Of a stretch of 33,580 nt of DNA, positions 17,385 through 24,448 are shown piece by piece (positions within the stretch are counted from its first letter, which is position 1; every line of letters begins with the position of its first letter). This stretch comes from Rhodospirillales bacterium (GTDB taxonomy: Bacteria; Pseudomonadota; Alphaproteobacteria; Acetobacterales; Acetobacteraceae), in assembly GCA_025359905.1 (NCBI GenBank), contig JANYDF010000103.1:1-33580 (forward strand). Reading direction: 5' to 3'. The translations under genes were made by a program, and so were the position numbers. The notes beneath the pieces were generated by a model. That model saw nothing but the letters and a program-made list of their open reading frames with translations, was not told the DNA's origin and did not search any database.

Positions 17385-17406
17385 TGACGGTTGTCAATAA
17401 TCGTCA
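17385..17406. promoter_or_regulatory. Palindromic operator candidate, TetR type, upstream of adaptor/RND locus
   Basis: A 22-base imperfect palindrome bounded by tgacg and cgtca. Sixteen of 22 positions obey dyad symmetry. It lies 38 bases upstream of the adaptor start and contains a consensus minus-strand -35 hexamer TTGACA (17392-17397). It aligns with the site at 22336-22357 upstream of the TetR gene at 16 of 22 positions when read in the opposite direction. The likely binder is that TetR protein, which is inference. Confidence 0.5.
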
Positions 17407-17501
17407 GTCGAAAATCCGCTCGCCGTTTGGGGAGGGCTTGACCTTGCGCCGGGGCGCCCGGTGCGCGACACCGTGGGGCCCCGTCATGCTGGAGTGCCGC
17501 C

Positions 17502-17993
17502 ATGAAATTCGCGTTGATCGTGTGCGCCGTTACCGCCCTCGCCCTGCCGGCCTGGGCGGACGACATGGACAACATGCAGATGGGCGGCGCGCAGCATCAC
17601 AAGGATGCCAGCTTCGCCTTCGGCGCTCCTGCCAAGGCCGCCGAGGCCACGCGGACGGTGGCGATCACCATGAACGAGATCAGCTACACCCCCGCCGCCG
17701 TCACCGTGCGCAAGGGCGAAGTGGTGCGCTTCGTGCTGACCAACACGGCGGGCGGCGACCATGAATTCGTGCTTGGCGACACCGCCACGCAACTGGAGCA
17801 CCGCAAGGAAATGCCCGCCATGATGCATGGCGGCATGAGCATGGACCACGACGAAGCCAACGCCATCACCGTGCATCGCGGCCAGACTCGCGAACTGGTG
17901 TGGCGGTTCACCCAGGCGGGCACACTGGAATTCGACTGCAATATTCCGGGTCACTATGAAGCCGGAATGCACGGGGTGATTACCGTAGAATAA
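17502..17993 (+). CDS. Cupredoxin-domain secreted protein (plastocyanin-like)
   Basis: A 163-residue exported protein. Residues 1-19 form a signal peptide ending in PAWA, before DDMDN. A Met/His-rich stretch follows (DNMQMGGAQHHKD), then a cupredoxin fold from about residue 48. The type-1 copper ligands can be read as His in GGDHEFVLGD, then Cys, His and Met in FDCNIPGHYEAGM near the C-terminus. A second Met/His insertion (MPAMMHGGMSMDHDEAN) sits between them. This architecture is shared with CopI- and azurin-like copper tolerance or electron-transfer proteins of the periplasm. The gene is divergent from the decayed adaptor across 154 bases, and the MBOAT gene follows after 27 bases. Confidence 0.9.
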   Translation: MKFALIVCAVTALALPAWADDMDNMQMGGAQHHKDASFAFGAPAKAAEATRTVAITMNEISYTPAAVTVRKGEVVRFVLTNTAGGDHEFVLGDTATQLEHRKEMPAMMHGGMSMDHDEANAITVHRGQTRELVWRFTQAGTLEFDCNIPGHYEAGMHGVITVE

Positions 17994-18020
17994 CGGTGGC
18001 GCGCCGAGCACCGCGCCGCC

Positions 18021-19421
18021 ATGGTATTTTCCTCGATCCCGTTCCTGTGCTTCTTTCTGCCGCTGTTTCTGTCGGTGTATTTCAGCGTGCCGGGCATCGG
18101 CGGCAAGAATGCCGTCACGCTGCTCGCCTCGTTGCTGTTCTATGGCTGGGGCGAGCCGTGGTTCGTGCTGGTGCTGCTGGCGTCCATCGCGGGCAACACG
18201 CTGGCCGCCATCGGCATCGATGCACTGGACGGCGCGGCGCGGCGACTGGCCTTGGCGGCGGCGATCACCGGCAATCTGCTGCTGCTCGGCGTGTTCAAAT
18301 ATGCCGCCTTCCTCGCCGGAGCGATTGACGCGCAGTTGGCCGCCGCCCTGCCGCCGATTGCGCTGCCGCTGGGCATTTCGTTCTTCACGTTTCACTGTCT
18401 GTCGTATCTCATCGACGTGTATCGCCGCCGCTTGCGCGCCAATCGCAACCCGATTCAGGTGGCGCTATACATCGCGCTGTTCCCGCAATTGGTCGCCGGG
18501 CCGATTGTTCGTTACAAAACCGTGGCCCGGCAACTGCGCCAGCGGCGGCACACGCTGGGGCGGGCCTCGGCCGGGGCGCGGATTTTCATCATCGGGCTGG
18601 CGCAGAAAGTGCTGCTCGCCGACAACGCCGCCACGCTGGCCGACGCGGTGTTCGACCATACCGCGCGGCCCACGCTCAGCGAGGCCTGGGCCGGGCTGGC
18701 GGCCTACACCGTGCAGATTTACTTCGATTTCGCCGGATATTCGAGCATGGCCATCGGCCTGGGGCTAATCTTGGGCTTCACGCTGCCGCGCAATTTCCGG
18801 CTGCCGTACAGCGCGCGCTCGATCACCGAATTCTGGCGGCGCTGGCATATGTCGCTGTCGGCGTGGCTGCGCGACTATTTATATATCCCGCTCGGCGGCA
18901 GCAGGCGCGGGGCGCTGCGGACCTACGCCAATCTGTTCACGGTGTTTCTGCTGTGCGGCCTGTGGCACGGCGCCAGTTGGAACTTCGTGCTGTGGGGCGC
19001 CTGGCACGGCGCGTTCCTGGTGCTGGAGCGGCTGGGTTTGGGCGGCCTGCTGCGGCGGCTGCCGCCGGTGGCGGGCTGGGGTTACAGCCTGCTGGCGGTG
19101 ATGCTGGGCTGGGTGCTGTTCCGTGCGCGCGATCTGGACGCTGCCGGGCAGATATTCGCCGCACTGGCTGGGCGGAACGGCGTGGACGTGCGCGGCTTCG
19201 CGGTACATGCGGCGCTGAACCCGCAAGTGCTGATCGCGCTGGCGGCAGGCGGCGGCATCGCCTTCGCGCTGCCCTGGTTGCGCCAGCCGTTGCAGCGCGT
19301 CCGCCCGCCGGTGTGGCTGGCGGCCCCCGCCGACGCAGCTTGGACGCTGGCGCTGCTGTCGCTCGCGGCGCTGAGCGTGGCGGCCGGCACCTACAGCCCG
19401 TTCCTGTATTTCCGGTTCTGA
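18021..19421 (+). CDS. MBOAT-family O-acyltransferase (AlgI-like)
   Basis: A 466-residue polytopic inner-membrane protein of the membrane-bound O-acyltransferase family. It is close in layout to AlgI, which moves acetyl groups across the membrane for exopolysaccharide O-acetylation. Key motifs are FFTFHCLSYLIDVYRR (about 121-136), LFPQLVAGPIVRY (153-165) and FWRRWHMSLSAWLRDYLYIP with His-276. The family catalytic-histidine region is GLWHGASWNFVLWGAWHG, with His-316. Length is as expected. The downstream AlgJ/AlgX-like gene begins six bases after the stop, and together they form the minimal two-protein acetylation unit. No polysaccharide synthase is in the window, so the target polymer is unknown. 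Confidence 0.93.
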   Translation: MVFSSIPFLCFFLPLFLSVYFSVPGIGGKNAVTLLASLLFYGWGEPWFVLVLLASIAGNTLAAIGIDALDGAARRLALAAAITGNLLLLGVFKYAAFLAGAIDAQLAAALPPIALPLGISFFTFHCLSYLIDVYRRRLRANRNPIQVALYIALFPQLVAGPIVRYKTVARQLRQRRHTLGRASAGARIFIIGLAQKVLLADNAATLADAVFDHTARPTLSEAWAGLAAYTVQIYFDFAGYSSMAIGLGLILGFTLPRNFRLPYSARSITEFWRRWHMSLSAWLRDYLYIPLGGSRRGALRTYANLFTVFLLCGLWHGASWNFVLWGAWHGAFLVLERLGLGGLLRRLPPVAGWGYSLLAVMLGWVLFRARDLDAAGQIFAALAGRNGVDVRGFAVHAALNPQVLIALAAGGGIAFALPWLRQPLQRVRPPVWLAAPADAAWTLALLSLAALSVAAGTYSPFLYFRF

Positions 19422-19427
19422 TCCCGC

Positions 19428-20504
19428 ATGGTGCGCCGCTATCGCCGCTACTGGTGCCTGCCGCTGCTGCTGGTGTTATGGCTGCCGATTGCGGTGCAGG
19501 GGCTCGCCCCGGACAGCAAGGCGCTGGCAGCCAACGAATACCGCGAACTCGCCGCCCCGCCCGCGTGGCCGGGCCATGCCGCTGGGTGGCTGGCGCTGCC
19601 GGGACAACTCGACGGTTATCTGCGCGACCATTTCGGACTGCGCCACGCGATGATCCGTGGCTATGCGCGGCTGACCCAGCACTGGCTGCACGCGGGCAAC
19701 GCGCTGGTGCTGCCGGGCCGCGACGACTGGCTGTTTGTCCGGCTGAACGGCATGGTCGAGGAAAGCGCCGGCGCATTGCGCCACGACCGCGCCATGGCGC
19801 ACACCGCCGACGTGCTGGCCACGCTTCAGCAATCGCTGGCCCAGCGCGGCATCGCCTTGCTGGCCGCCCCGCCGCCGAATTCGGCGACGATCTACCCGGA
19901 CAAGCTGCCGGACTGGGCGGCCAACCCCGGCGTGCCGACGGACTACGACAGCCTGCTCGCCAGCCTCGCGGCGCGCGGCATCAAAGCGGTGGATTTGCGC
20001 CCGGCGCTGGCGCTCGCCCGCAAGTCCGGCAAGGTCTACCTGCGCCACGACACCCATTGGACCGGACGCGGCGCGCTGATCGGCTTCAACGCGGTGGCGC
20101 AGGCCGCCGGGCATCCGGATTGGCAGCTTGACCCCGCCAAGGTGCTGCGCCGTCCGTTCGACATGCCGGGCGGCGACCTGGGCCGCATGCTCGGCATCGC
20201 CGAGGACCAGACCGAAACGACCGAGGAACTGGCGCTGCCGATCCCGAAGGTCGAAACGATCTCAGCGGACGCCTACCCCACCTACAGCAAAGTCGCCGCC
20301 CATCCGGGGCCAACCATCATGGTGATCGGCGACTCGTTCACCGAGGCCCGTTACGATACCATGGTGTTGCAGCATGCCGGACGCTTTGTCTGGGTGTTCA
20401 ACAATTTCTGCAATTTCGACCGCGCCTGGATCGACCGCTTCCAGCCGGACGAGGTGTGGTGGATGGTCACCGAGCGCAATCTGGCCTGCTGGCCTGCGGA
20501 GTAG
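19428..20504 (+). CDS. AlgJ/AlgX-like SGNH acetyltransferase
   Basis: A 358-residue protein with one N-terminal membrane anchor (YWCLPLLLVLWLPIAVQG) and a periplasmic SGNH-hydrolase-like domain. The catalytic set of the AlgJ/AlgX family is visible: the Asp-His pair in RHDTHWTGRG (Asp-208, His-210) and the nucleophile in VIGDSFTEARYD (Ser-303). The preceding AAPPPNSATIYPDKLP is the family's oxyanion-region block. The C-terminus ends with the family-like VTERNL motif. With the MBOAT partner six bases upstream, it probably places acetyl groups on a secreted or cell-surface glycan. No carbohydrate-binding module follows, which favours AlgJ over AlgX. It is convergent with the beta-lactamase-fold gene with a five-base gap. 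Confidence 0.9.
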   Translation: MVRRYRRYWCLPLLLVLWLPIAVQGLAPDSKALAANEYRELAAPPAWPGHAAGWLALPGQLDGYLRDHFGLRHAMIRGYARLTQHWLHAGNALVLPGRDDWLFVRLNGMVEESAGALRHDRAMAHTADVLATLQQSLAQRGIALLAAPPPNSATIYPDKLPDWAANPGVPTDYDSLLASLAARGIKAVDLRPALALARKSGKVYLRHDTHWTGRGALIGFNAVAQAAGHPDWQLDPAKVLRRPFDMPGGDLGRMLGIAEDQTETTEELALPIPKVETISADAYPTYSKVAAHPGPTIMVIGDSFTEARYDTMVLQHAGRFVWVFNNFCNFDRAWIDRFQPDEVWWMVTERNLACWPAE

Positions 20505-20509
20505 TCCGC

Positions 20510-21670
20510 CTAGAACCGCCCGTACACCCCGCGCTGCAACGCCCACAAGCACGCCAGCGCCGCCGGGTCGGCGAACGGCAGCATTTGCACGCCAACCACG
20601 CCCGACACGCCGCGTGCGCGGTCGATCCAGTAATACGTGTTGGCCAGCCCGGCCCAGGCCAGACTATTGGCGCTGCGCCCGTGCGCGTCGGCCTCGGTGT
20701 TGAGCAGGAAGCCCAAGCCCCATTTCTGCACCATGCCGGGGTAGAAATTGGCGTCGAACGACACGGACGGATCGGCGGTTTGCAGCGTGGTCACATTGAG
20801 ATCGCCAATATGGTTGCGCGCCATCTCGGCCACTGTGTCAGCCTGCAAGATCCGCGCGCCGTCGAGTTCGCCGCCGCGCAGGATCATCCGGGTGAAGCGC
20901 AGATAGTCGGGCAGCGTGCCGTACAGCCCGCCGCCGCCCATATGGAATTCGGGGTCCTGCGGCACTTCCAGCGGGATTTCCGCCAGCGCGCCGTCCGCGC
21001 CGCGCGCATGCATCGCCGAGACGCGGGCGCGCTGGCTGGCGCCGAGGCGGAACGCCGTGTCGGACATGCCGAGCGGGCCGGTGACGTGCTCGGCGAAATA
21101 TGCCTCCAGCGTCTGGCCGGACACCGCCTCGATGGCCTTGCCCACGAAGTCGATGTTGATGCCGTAATTCCAGCGCGCGCCGGGGTCGAACAGCAGCGGC
21201 ATACCCAGTGCCGCGTTCTGGCACGAGAGCACGCCGGGCGTGCCGGTGACCTCCATGTATTTGGCCAGTTCCGGGCTCCACATATTGTAGCCGAAGCCGG
21301 CCGTGTGGGTGAGCAACTGGCGCAGCGTGATCGCACCGCGCGCCGGGCGCAGGATCGGCGCGCCCGCCGCGTCGAAGCCTTCCAGCACCATCGGGGCTGC
21401 CAGCAGCGGCACCAGACCGGCCAGCGGCGCATCGAGTTGCAGGCGGCCCTGTTCGACCAGTTGCATGGCGGCGACCGTGGTGATGGCCTTGGTCATCGAG
21501 GCGATCCACAGCACGGTATCCACCGTCATCGGCTTGCCGCCGCCGCGCGAGCCATACGCCGCCTCGAAAAACCCGTCGCCGGAATCGCCCGCCACCGCGA
21601 CCACGCCCGCCACGGCGCCCGAGTCGACGGCTGCGCGCAAGGCTTGGTTCAGCATTTCCAGCGAATCCAT
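20510..21670 (-). CDS. Serine hydrolase of the beta-lactamase/class C (EstB-like) family
   Basis: A 386-residue enzyme with the fold of class C beta-lactamases and family VIII esterases. The nucleophile motif is SMTK (Ser-58, Lys-61) in WIASMTKAITTVAAMQL. The second motif is Y-x-N as YGIN (Tyr-169) in RWNYGINIDFVGKAIE. The C-terminal block SLAWAGLANTYYWIDRARG replaces the KTG box, as in EstB-like esterases. No signal peptide is seen, which argues for a cytoplasmic esterase and against a periplasmic beta-lactamase. Substrate is unknown. The start at 21670 (MDSLEMLNQ) is chosen over the longer frame, whose extension overlaps the TetR gene. It lies 29 bases downstream of the TetR gene and is probably co-transcribed with it. 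Confidence 0.92.
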   Translation of the reverse strand: MDSLEMLNQALRAAVDSGAVAGVVAVAGDSGDGFFEAAYGSRGGGKPMTVDTVLWIASMTKAITTVAAMQLVEQGRLQLDAPLAGLVPLLAAPMVLEGFDAAGAPILRPARGAITLRQLLTHTAGFGYNMWSPELAKYMEVTGTPGVLSCQNAALGMPLLFDPGARWNYGINIDFVGKAIEAVSGQTLEAYFAEHVTGPLGMSDTAFRLGASQRARVSAMHARGADGALAEIPLEVPQDPEFHMGGGGLYGTLPDYLRFTRMILRGGELDGARILQADTVAEMARNHIGDLNVTTLQTADPSVSFDANFYPGMVQKWGLGFLLNTEADAHGRSANSLAWAGLANTYYWIDRARGVSGVVGVQMLPFADPAALACLWALQRGVYGRF

Positions 21671-21699
21671 GGCGTGCCCCCGTTCGATCGGGGCTGAGG

Positions 21700-22323
21700 T
21701 TACGCGGCGGCTGCGTCCGGCCGCAACGCACGCAGGCAAAATTCCGCCATCGCGCGCGACAATTGCGGCAGATCCTCGGTTTGCGAACACTGCTCGACCA
21801 GTGCCGGATGGGTGAACAGCGGGCAGGTGCAGTGCAGCAGCTTGCTGGTCAATTCCGGGTCCAGCGCGGCGAAAACGCCCTGCGCCTGCCCGTCCTCGAT
21901 GATGTGCTGGAAAGCGTTTTCGATGGCCAGGATATGCGCGTCGATCACCGCCCAATGTTCTTCCAGTGCGGCGGCCACCATGTCGTGCATGCGGCGTTCC
22001 TGGAAGAACAGCGCGATGGTTTGTTCCTGCAACAGCCGGAACAGCGCGCGGATACGGTCCGCCGGGCTTTCCTGGCCGCGCGCCACCGCCCACACCGCAG
22101 CGTCCAGCCCTTCCAGAATCCGGCCGCAAATCGCCTCGTTGATCGCCGATTTGCTGGAGAAGAAGCGGTAGATGTTGGCAGGCGACATCTTCATCGCGCG
22201 CGCGATGTCGGCTACCGCGGTCTTTTGGTAGCCCATGGTGCGAAACAGCCGCTCCGCCGTGTCCACGATGGCGGCACGGGTGGCGAGGGCAGCAGGAGAA
22301 AGCTTGACGTCGGTTTCGGACAT
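21700..22323 (-). CDS. TetR-family transcriptional regulator
   Basis: A 207-residue repressor-type regulator. The N-terminal DNA-binding domain spans about residues 10-65 with helix-turn-helix text AVADIARAMKMSPANIYRFF followed by SSKSAINEAI. The ligand-binding C-terminal part is variable, as usual. It has the sequence feel of the subgroup that controls RND adaptor-pump operons, but no working pump is adjacent. A 22-base palindrome 13 bases upstream of its start (22336-22357) is probably its own operator. A related site fronts the decayed RND locus at 17385-17406. The start ATG is close to the presumed promoter, leaving a very short leader. Confidence 0.93.
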   Translation of the reverse strand: MSETDVKLSPAALATRAAIVDTAERLFRTMGYQKTAVADIARAMKMSPANIYRFFSSKSAINEAICGRILEGLDAAVWAVARGQESPADRIRALFRLLQEQTIALFFQERRMHDMVAAALEEHWAVIDAHILAIENAFQHIIEDGQAQGVFAALDPELTSKLLHCTCPLFTHPALVEQCSQTEDLPQLSRAMAEFCLRALRPDAAAA

Positions 22324-22335
22324 GCCTCTAACGTA

Positions 22336-22357
22336 TGACGATTTGCGTCAATTGTCA
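22336..22357. promoter_or_regulatory. Palindromic operator candidate upstream of the TetR gene
   Basis: A 22-base imperfect palindrome bounded by tgac and gtca, with 16 of 22 dyad-symmetric positions. It includes the perfect 15-base inner palindrome tgacgatttgcgtca (22336-22350). It lies in the 102-base divergent gap between the TetR gene and the DUF1223 gene, so one bound dimer could affect both. It matches the site upstream of the adaptor/RND locus at 16 of 22 positions. Confidence 0.55.
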
Positions 22358-22425
22358 CGGCGGCGTGGCGTGTAACGCGGGCGCGGCTGGGAAGACTGTA
22401 TCGCAGACAGCAACGGGAGAGCACG

Positions 22426-23124
22426 ATGCGCAAAATCGGTTGGTTGGCCCTCGCGGCCGGGTTGTTGGCCTGGACGTCTGCCGCCAAGGCGGAACATGCG
22501 CGGCCCGTGGTGCTGGAATTGTTCACCTCGGAAGGCTGCTCATCGTGCCCGCCCGCCGACGACGTGCTGTCCGAACTGGCCAATACCCGCCAGGACGTGC
22601 TGGCGCTGGCGTTTCACGTGACCTACTGGGACCGGCTGGGCTGGCCCGACCCGTACGCGCTGGAAGCCGCGACCCAGCGGCAGCGCGACTATGCCAGCCT
22701 GCTGAACAGCGATGCGATCTACACGCCGCAGATGGTGGTGGACGGCGTGCACGACGTGGTGGGCAGCGACCGCGCCGGCGTGCTGGCGGCGGTGCGCCAT
22801 CAGTTGTGGGACGCCGCATCGCCGGTCAACCTGACTTTGGCGCGCAGCGGCGGCGAGGTCACCGTGACCGTCGGCGCAGGCACGCCGCAAGCCGCCAGTG
22901 TGCTGATCGCCGGCTACGACAGCCGCCACGCCACAGCGGTGAAGCATGGCGAGAACGCCGGGCGCACGTTGTACGAATCGAACGTGGTGCGCGGCCTGTC
23001 GCGCGCGGGCATCTGGCAAGGGGCGCCAGCGACGCTGCACGCCGCCCTGCCGCAAGGCGAGCACTTGGCCGCCCTGCTGCAAGCCGCCGACGGCCGCATT
23101 CTGGGGGCGGCGCGGCTGGAGTAG
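22426..23124 (+). CDS. DUF1223 family secreted thioredoxin-like protein
   Basis: A 232-residue exported protein. The signal peptide spans residues 1-23 (RKIGWLALAAGLLAWTSAAK, ending near AEHA). The mature start VVLELFTSEGCSSCPPADDV is the hallmark of DUF1223, a thioredoxin-like fold whose C-x-x-C is CSSC followed by PP. The family text continues with FHVTYWDRLGWPDPYA and DAIYTPQMVVDG. The C-terminal half is a beta-sandwich-like region. Biochemical role is not established; redox activity at CSSC is likely by analogy. It is divergent from the TetR gene and shares its operator region, so it may be regulated by it. Confidence 0.92.
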   Translation: MRKIGWLALAAGLLAWTSAAKAEHARPVVLELFTSEGCSSCPPADDVLSELANTRQDVLALAFHVTYWDRLGWPDPYALEAATQRQRDYASLLNSDAIYTPQMVVDGVHDVVGSDRAGVLAAVRHQLWDAASPVNLTLARSGGEVTVTVGAGTPQAASVLIAGYDSRHATAVKHGENAGRTLYESNVVRGLSRAGIWQGAPATLHAALPQGEHLAALLQAADGRILGAARLE

Positions 23125-23210
23125 TTTATGCAGTAACGAGGTTGTAATGAATGCCCGGATAGACGCCGCCCCGGTTCAGTGGAAAGCTTTGCCGCACTGA
23201 CCTGAGGAAA

Positions 23211-24062
23211 ATGCGCGTGATCCTGCTGCACCTGAGCGACCTGCATGTCCGCCCGTCCGGCAAACCGGCCTATCGTGTGGTCGAGGCGTCGCATCTGGCC
23301 GAGCGGGCGCTGCGCGCCGTGGCCGCCTTCCGCCCGCGCCCGGATGCGGTGGTGCTGTCCGGCGATCTGACCGATAACGGGCTGCCCGAGGAATATACCG
23401 AATTGCGGCAGATGCTGCGCCGCCATCTGGCCGGGCTGAACGTGTATCTTATCCCCGGCAACCACGACCGGCGCGGCAATTTCCGCCAGGCACTGGCCGA
23501 ATTCCCCGGCGTGACCAGCGATCCCGAATTCGTGCAGTATGTGGTCGATGATCTGCCGGTGCGGCTGATCATGCTGGACAGCGTGGTGCCCGGCGCCGGT
23601 TGGGGCCAGCTATGCCCCCGCCGCCTCGCGTGGCTCGATGCGCGGCTGAGCGAAGCACCTGTGCGGCCCACGTTCCTGGTGCTGCATCATCCGCCGATGC
23701 TATGCGGGCTGCCGCTGTATGACTCGATCAACCTGCACAACGCCGCCGAACTCGGCGCGCTGCTGGACCGCCATCCGCAGGTCGAACGCATTCTCTGCGG
23801 CCATCACCACCGCAGCATGACCGGGCGGCTCGGCAACGCCATCGTCTCCGCCGCCCCGGCCTGCGCCCACCAAGGCGCCTTCGAACTGGACGACGACCGG
23901 GGCCGCTTCGTGCTGGAACCGGCGGGCTATCATGTGCACCTACAAACACTGGACGGCCAAATCGCCTCGCACATGGTGTTCGTGGAGAACTTCCCCGGCC
24001 CGTTCCCCTACATCGCCGACCCCGACTATCCGGGCGACAAGGGCGCTGCGGCTGAGGTGTAA
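23211..24062 (+). CDS. Calcineurin-like metallophosphoesterase (CpdA-like)
   Basis: A 283-residue cytoplasmic phosphodiesterase with the class III nucleotide cyclase-phosphodiesterase set of metal motifs. They are HLSDLHV (Asp and His near residues 8-12), LSGDLTDNG, IPGNHDRR, LHHPP and CGHHHR. The order and spacing match the CpdA/GpdQ group, which hydrolyses 3',5'-cAMP or glycerophosphodiesters. The sequence does not decide between them. ATG at 23211 follows a weak gagga sequence. It lies 86 bases after the DUF1223 gene on the same strand. The repeat island starts just after its stop codon. Confidence 0.92.
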   Translation: MRVILLHLSDLHVRPSGKPAYRVVEASHLAERALRAVAAFRPRPDAVVLSGDLTDNGLPEEYTELRQMLRRHLAGLNVYLIPGNHDRRGNFRQALAEFPGVTSDPEFVQYVVDDLPVRLIMLDSVVPGAGWGQLCPRRLAWLDARLSEAPVRPTFLVLHHPPMLCGLPLYDSINLHNAAELGALLDRHPQVERILCGHHHRSMTGRLGNAIVSAAPACAHQGAFELDDDRGRFVLEPAGYHVHLQTLDGQIASHMVFVENFPGPFPYIADPDYPGDKGAAAEV

Positions 24063-24105
24063 GCAAGCAAGCGGTTATCCGCAGATGACGCAGATGACGC
24101 AGATA

Positions 24106-24279
24106 ATACCAAATCTCTTGGGCGAGAACCCATGATCCATTCAATCGTCATCGCCGGGCTTGACCCGGCGATCCATGCCAACGCTCGGGGTTATACCAAA
24201 TCTCGTGGGAGAGAACCCCTGATCCATTCGACCGTCATCGCCGGGCTTGACCCGGCGATCCATGCCAACGCTCGGTGTT
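24106..24279. repeat. Two tandem 87-bp repeats with REP palindrome
   Basis: Copies at 24106-24192 and 24193-24279 differ at about six positions. Each begins ataccaaatctc, contains the palindromic core gccgggcttgacccggc, and ends near gccaacgctcgg. The core is a widely dispersed alphaproteobacterial extragenic palindrome. The inverted partial copy at 24304-24365 can pair with the second copy to make a long hairpin. Confidence 0.9.
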
Positions 24280-24380
24280 AGACGCGAGATGCTCTGTGCG
24301 GCGCCATGGATTGCCGGGTCAAGCCCGGCAACGACAATGAGTTTTGGTCAGCGAGATTTGGTATAAGCGAAGGAGGTCCT

Positions 24381-24402
24381 TTGCGCTTCGCGCGAAGCGC
24401 AA
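24381..24402. repeat. Perfect 22-bp palindrome
   Basis: The arm ttgcgcttcgc is followed directly by its reverse complement, with no loop. It lies inside the repeat island, between the inverted partial copy and the right terminal repeat. It could be a recognition site for a dimeric protein or part of a cruciform; function is unknown. Confidence 0.85.
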
Positions 24403-24448
24403 GAACTGCACTTGCTTGCTATATCGGCGTCATCTGCGGATAAAATCC

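Larger units (their letters stand above)
24075..24443. mobile_element. MITE-like nested repeat island with 17-bp terminal inverted repeats
   Basis: A 369-base non-coding element. Its ends are perfect 17-base inverted repeats, ttatccgcagatgacgc at 24075-24091 and its complement at 24427-24443. The left end continues with further 9-base gcagatgac units. Inside are two direct 87-base copies (24106-24192 and 24193-24279, about six differences) and a third, partial inverted copy (about 24304-24365). The third copy shares the ataccaaatctc end and the palindromic core. There is no transposase. It fills the gap between the phosphoesterase and the MFS gene. It resembles a non-autonomous transposable element or a composite of REP-type elements. 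No target-site duplication was evident. Confidence 0.7.

Noticed and set aside
24369-24378. Strong Shine-Dalgarno sequence (aaggaggtcc) suggesting a small gene
   Set aside because: No start codon with a meaningful frame follows; it lies inside the repeat island and is likely chance.
24075-24443. Complete insertion sequence
   Set aside because: Inverted ends are present but there is no transposase frame inside the 369 bases and no target duplication was seen.
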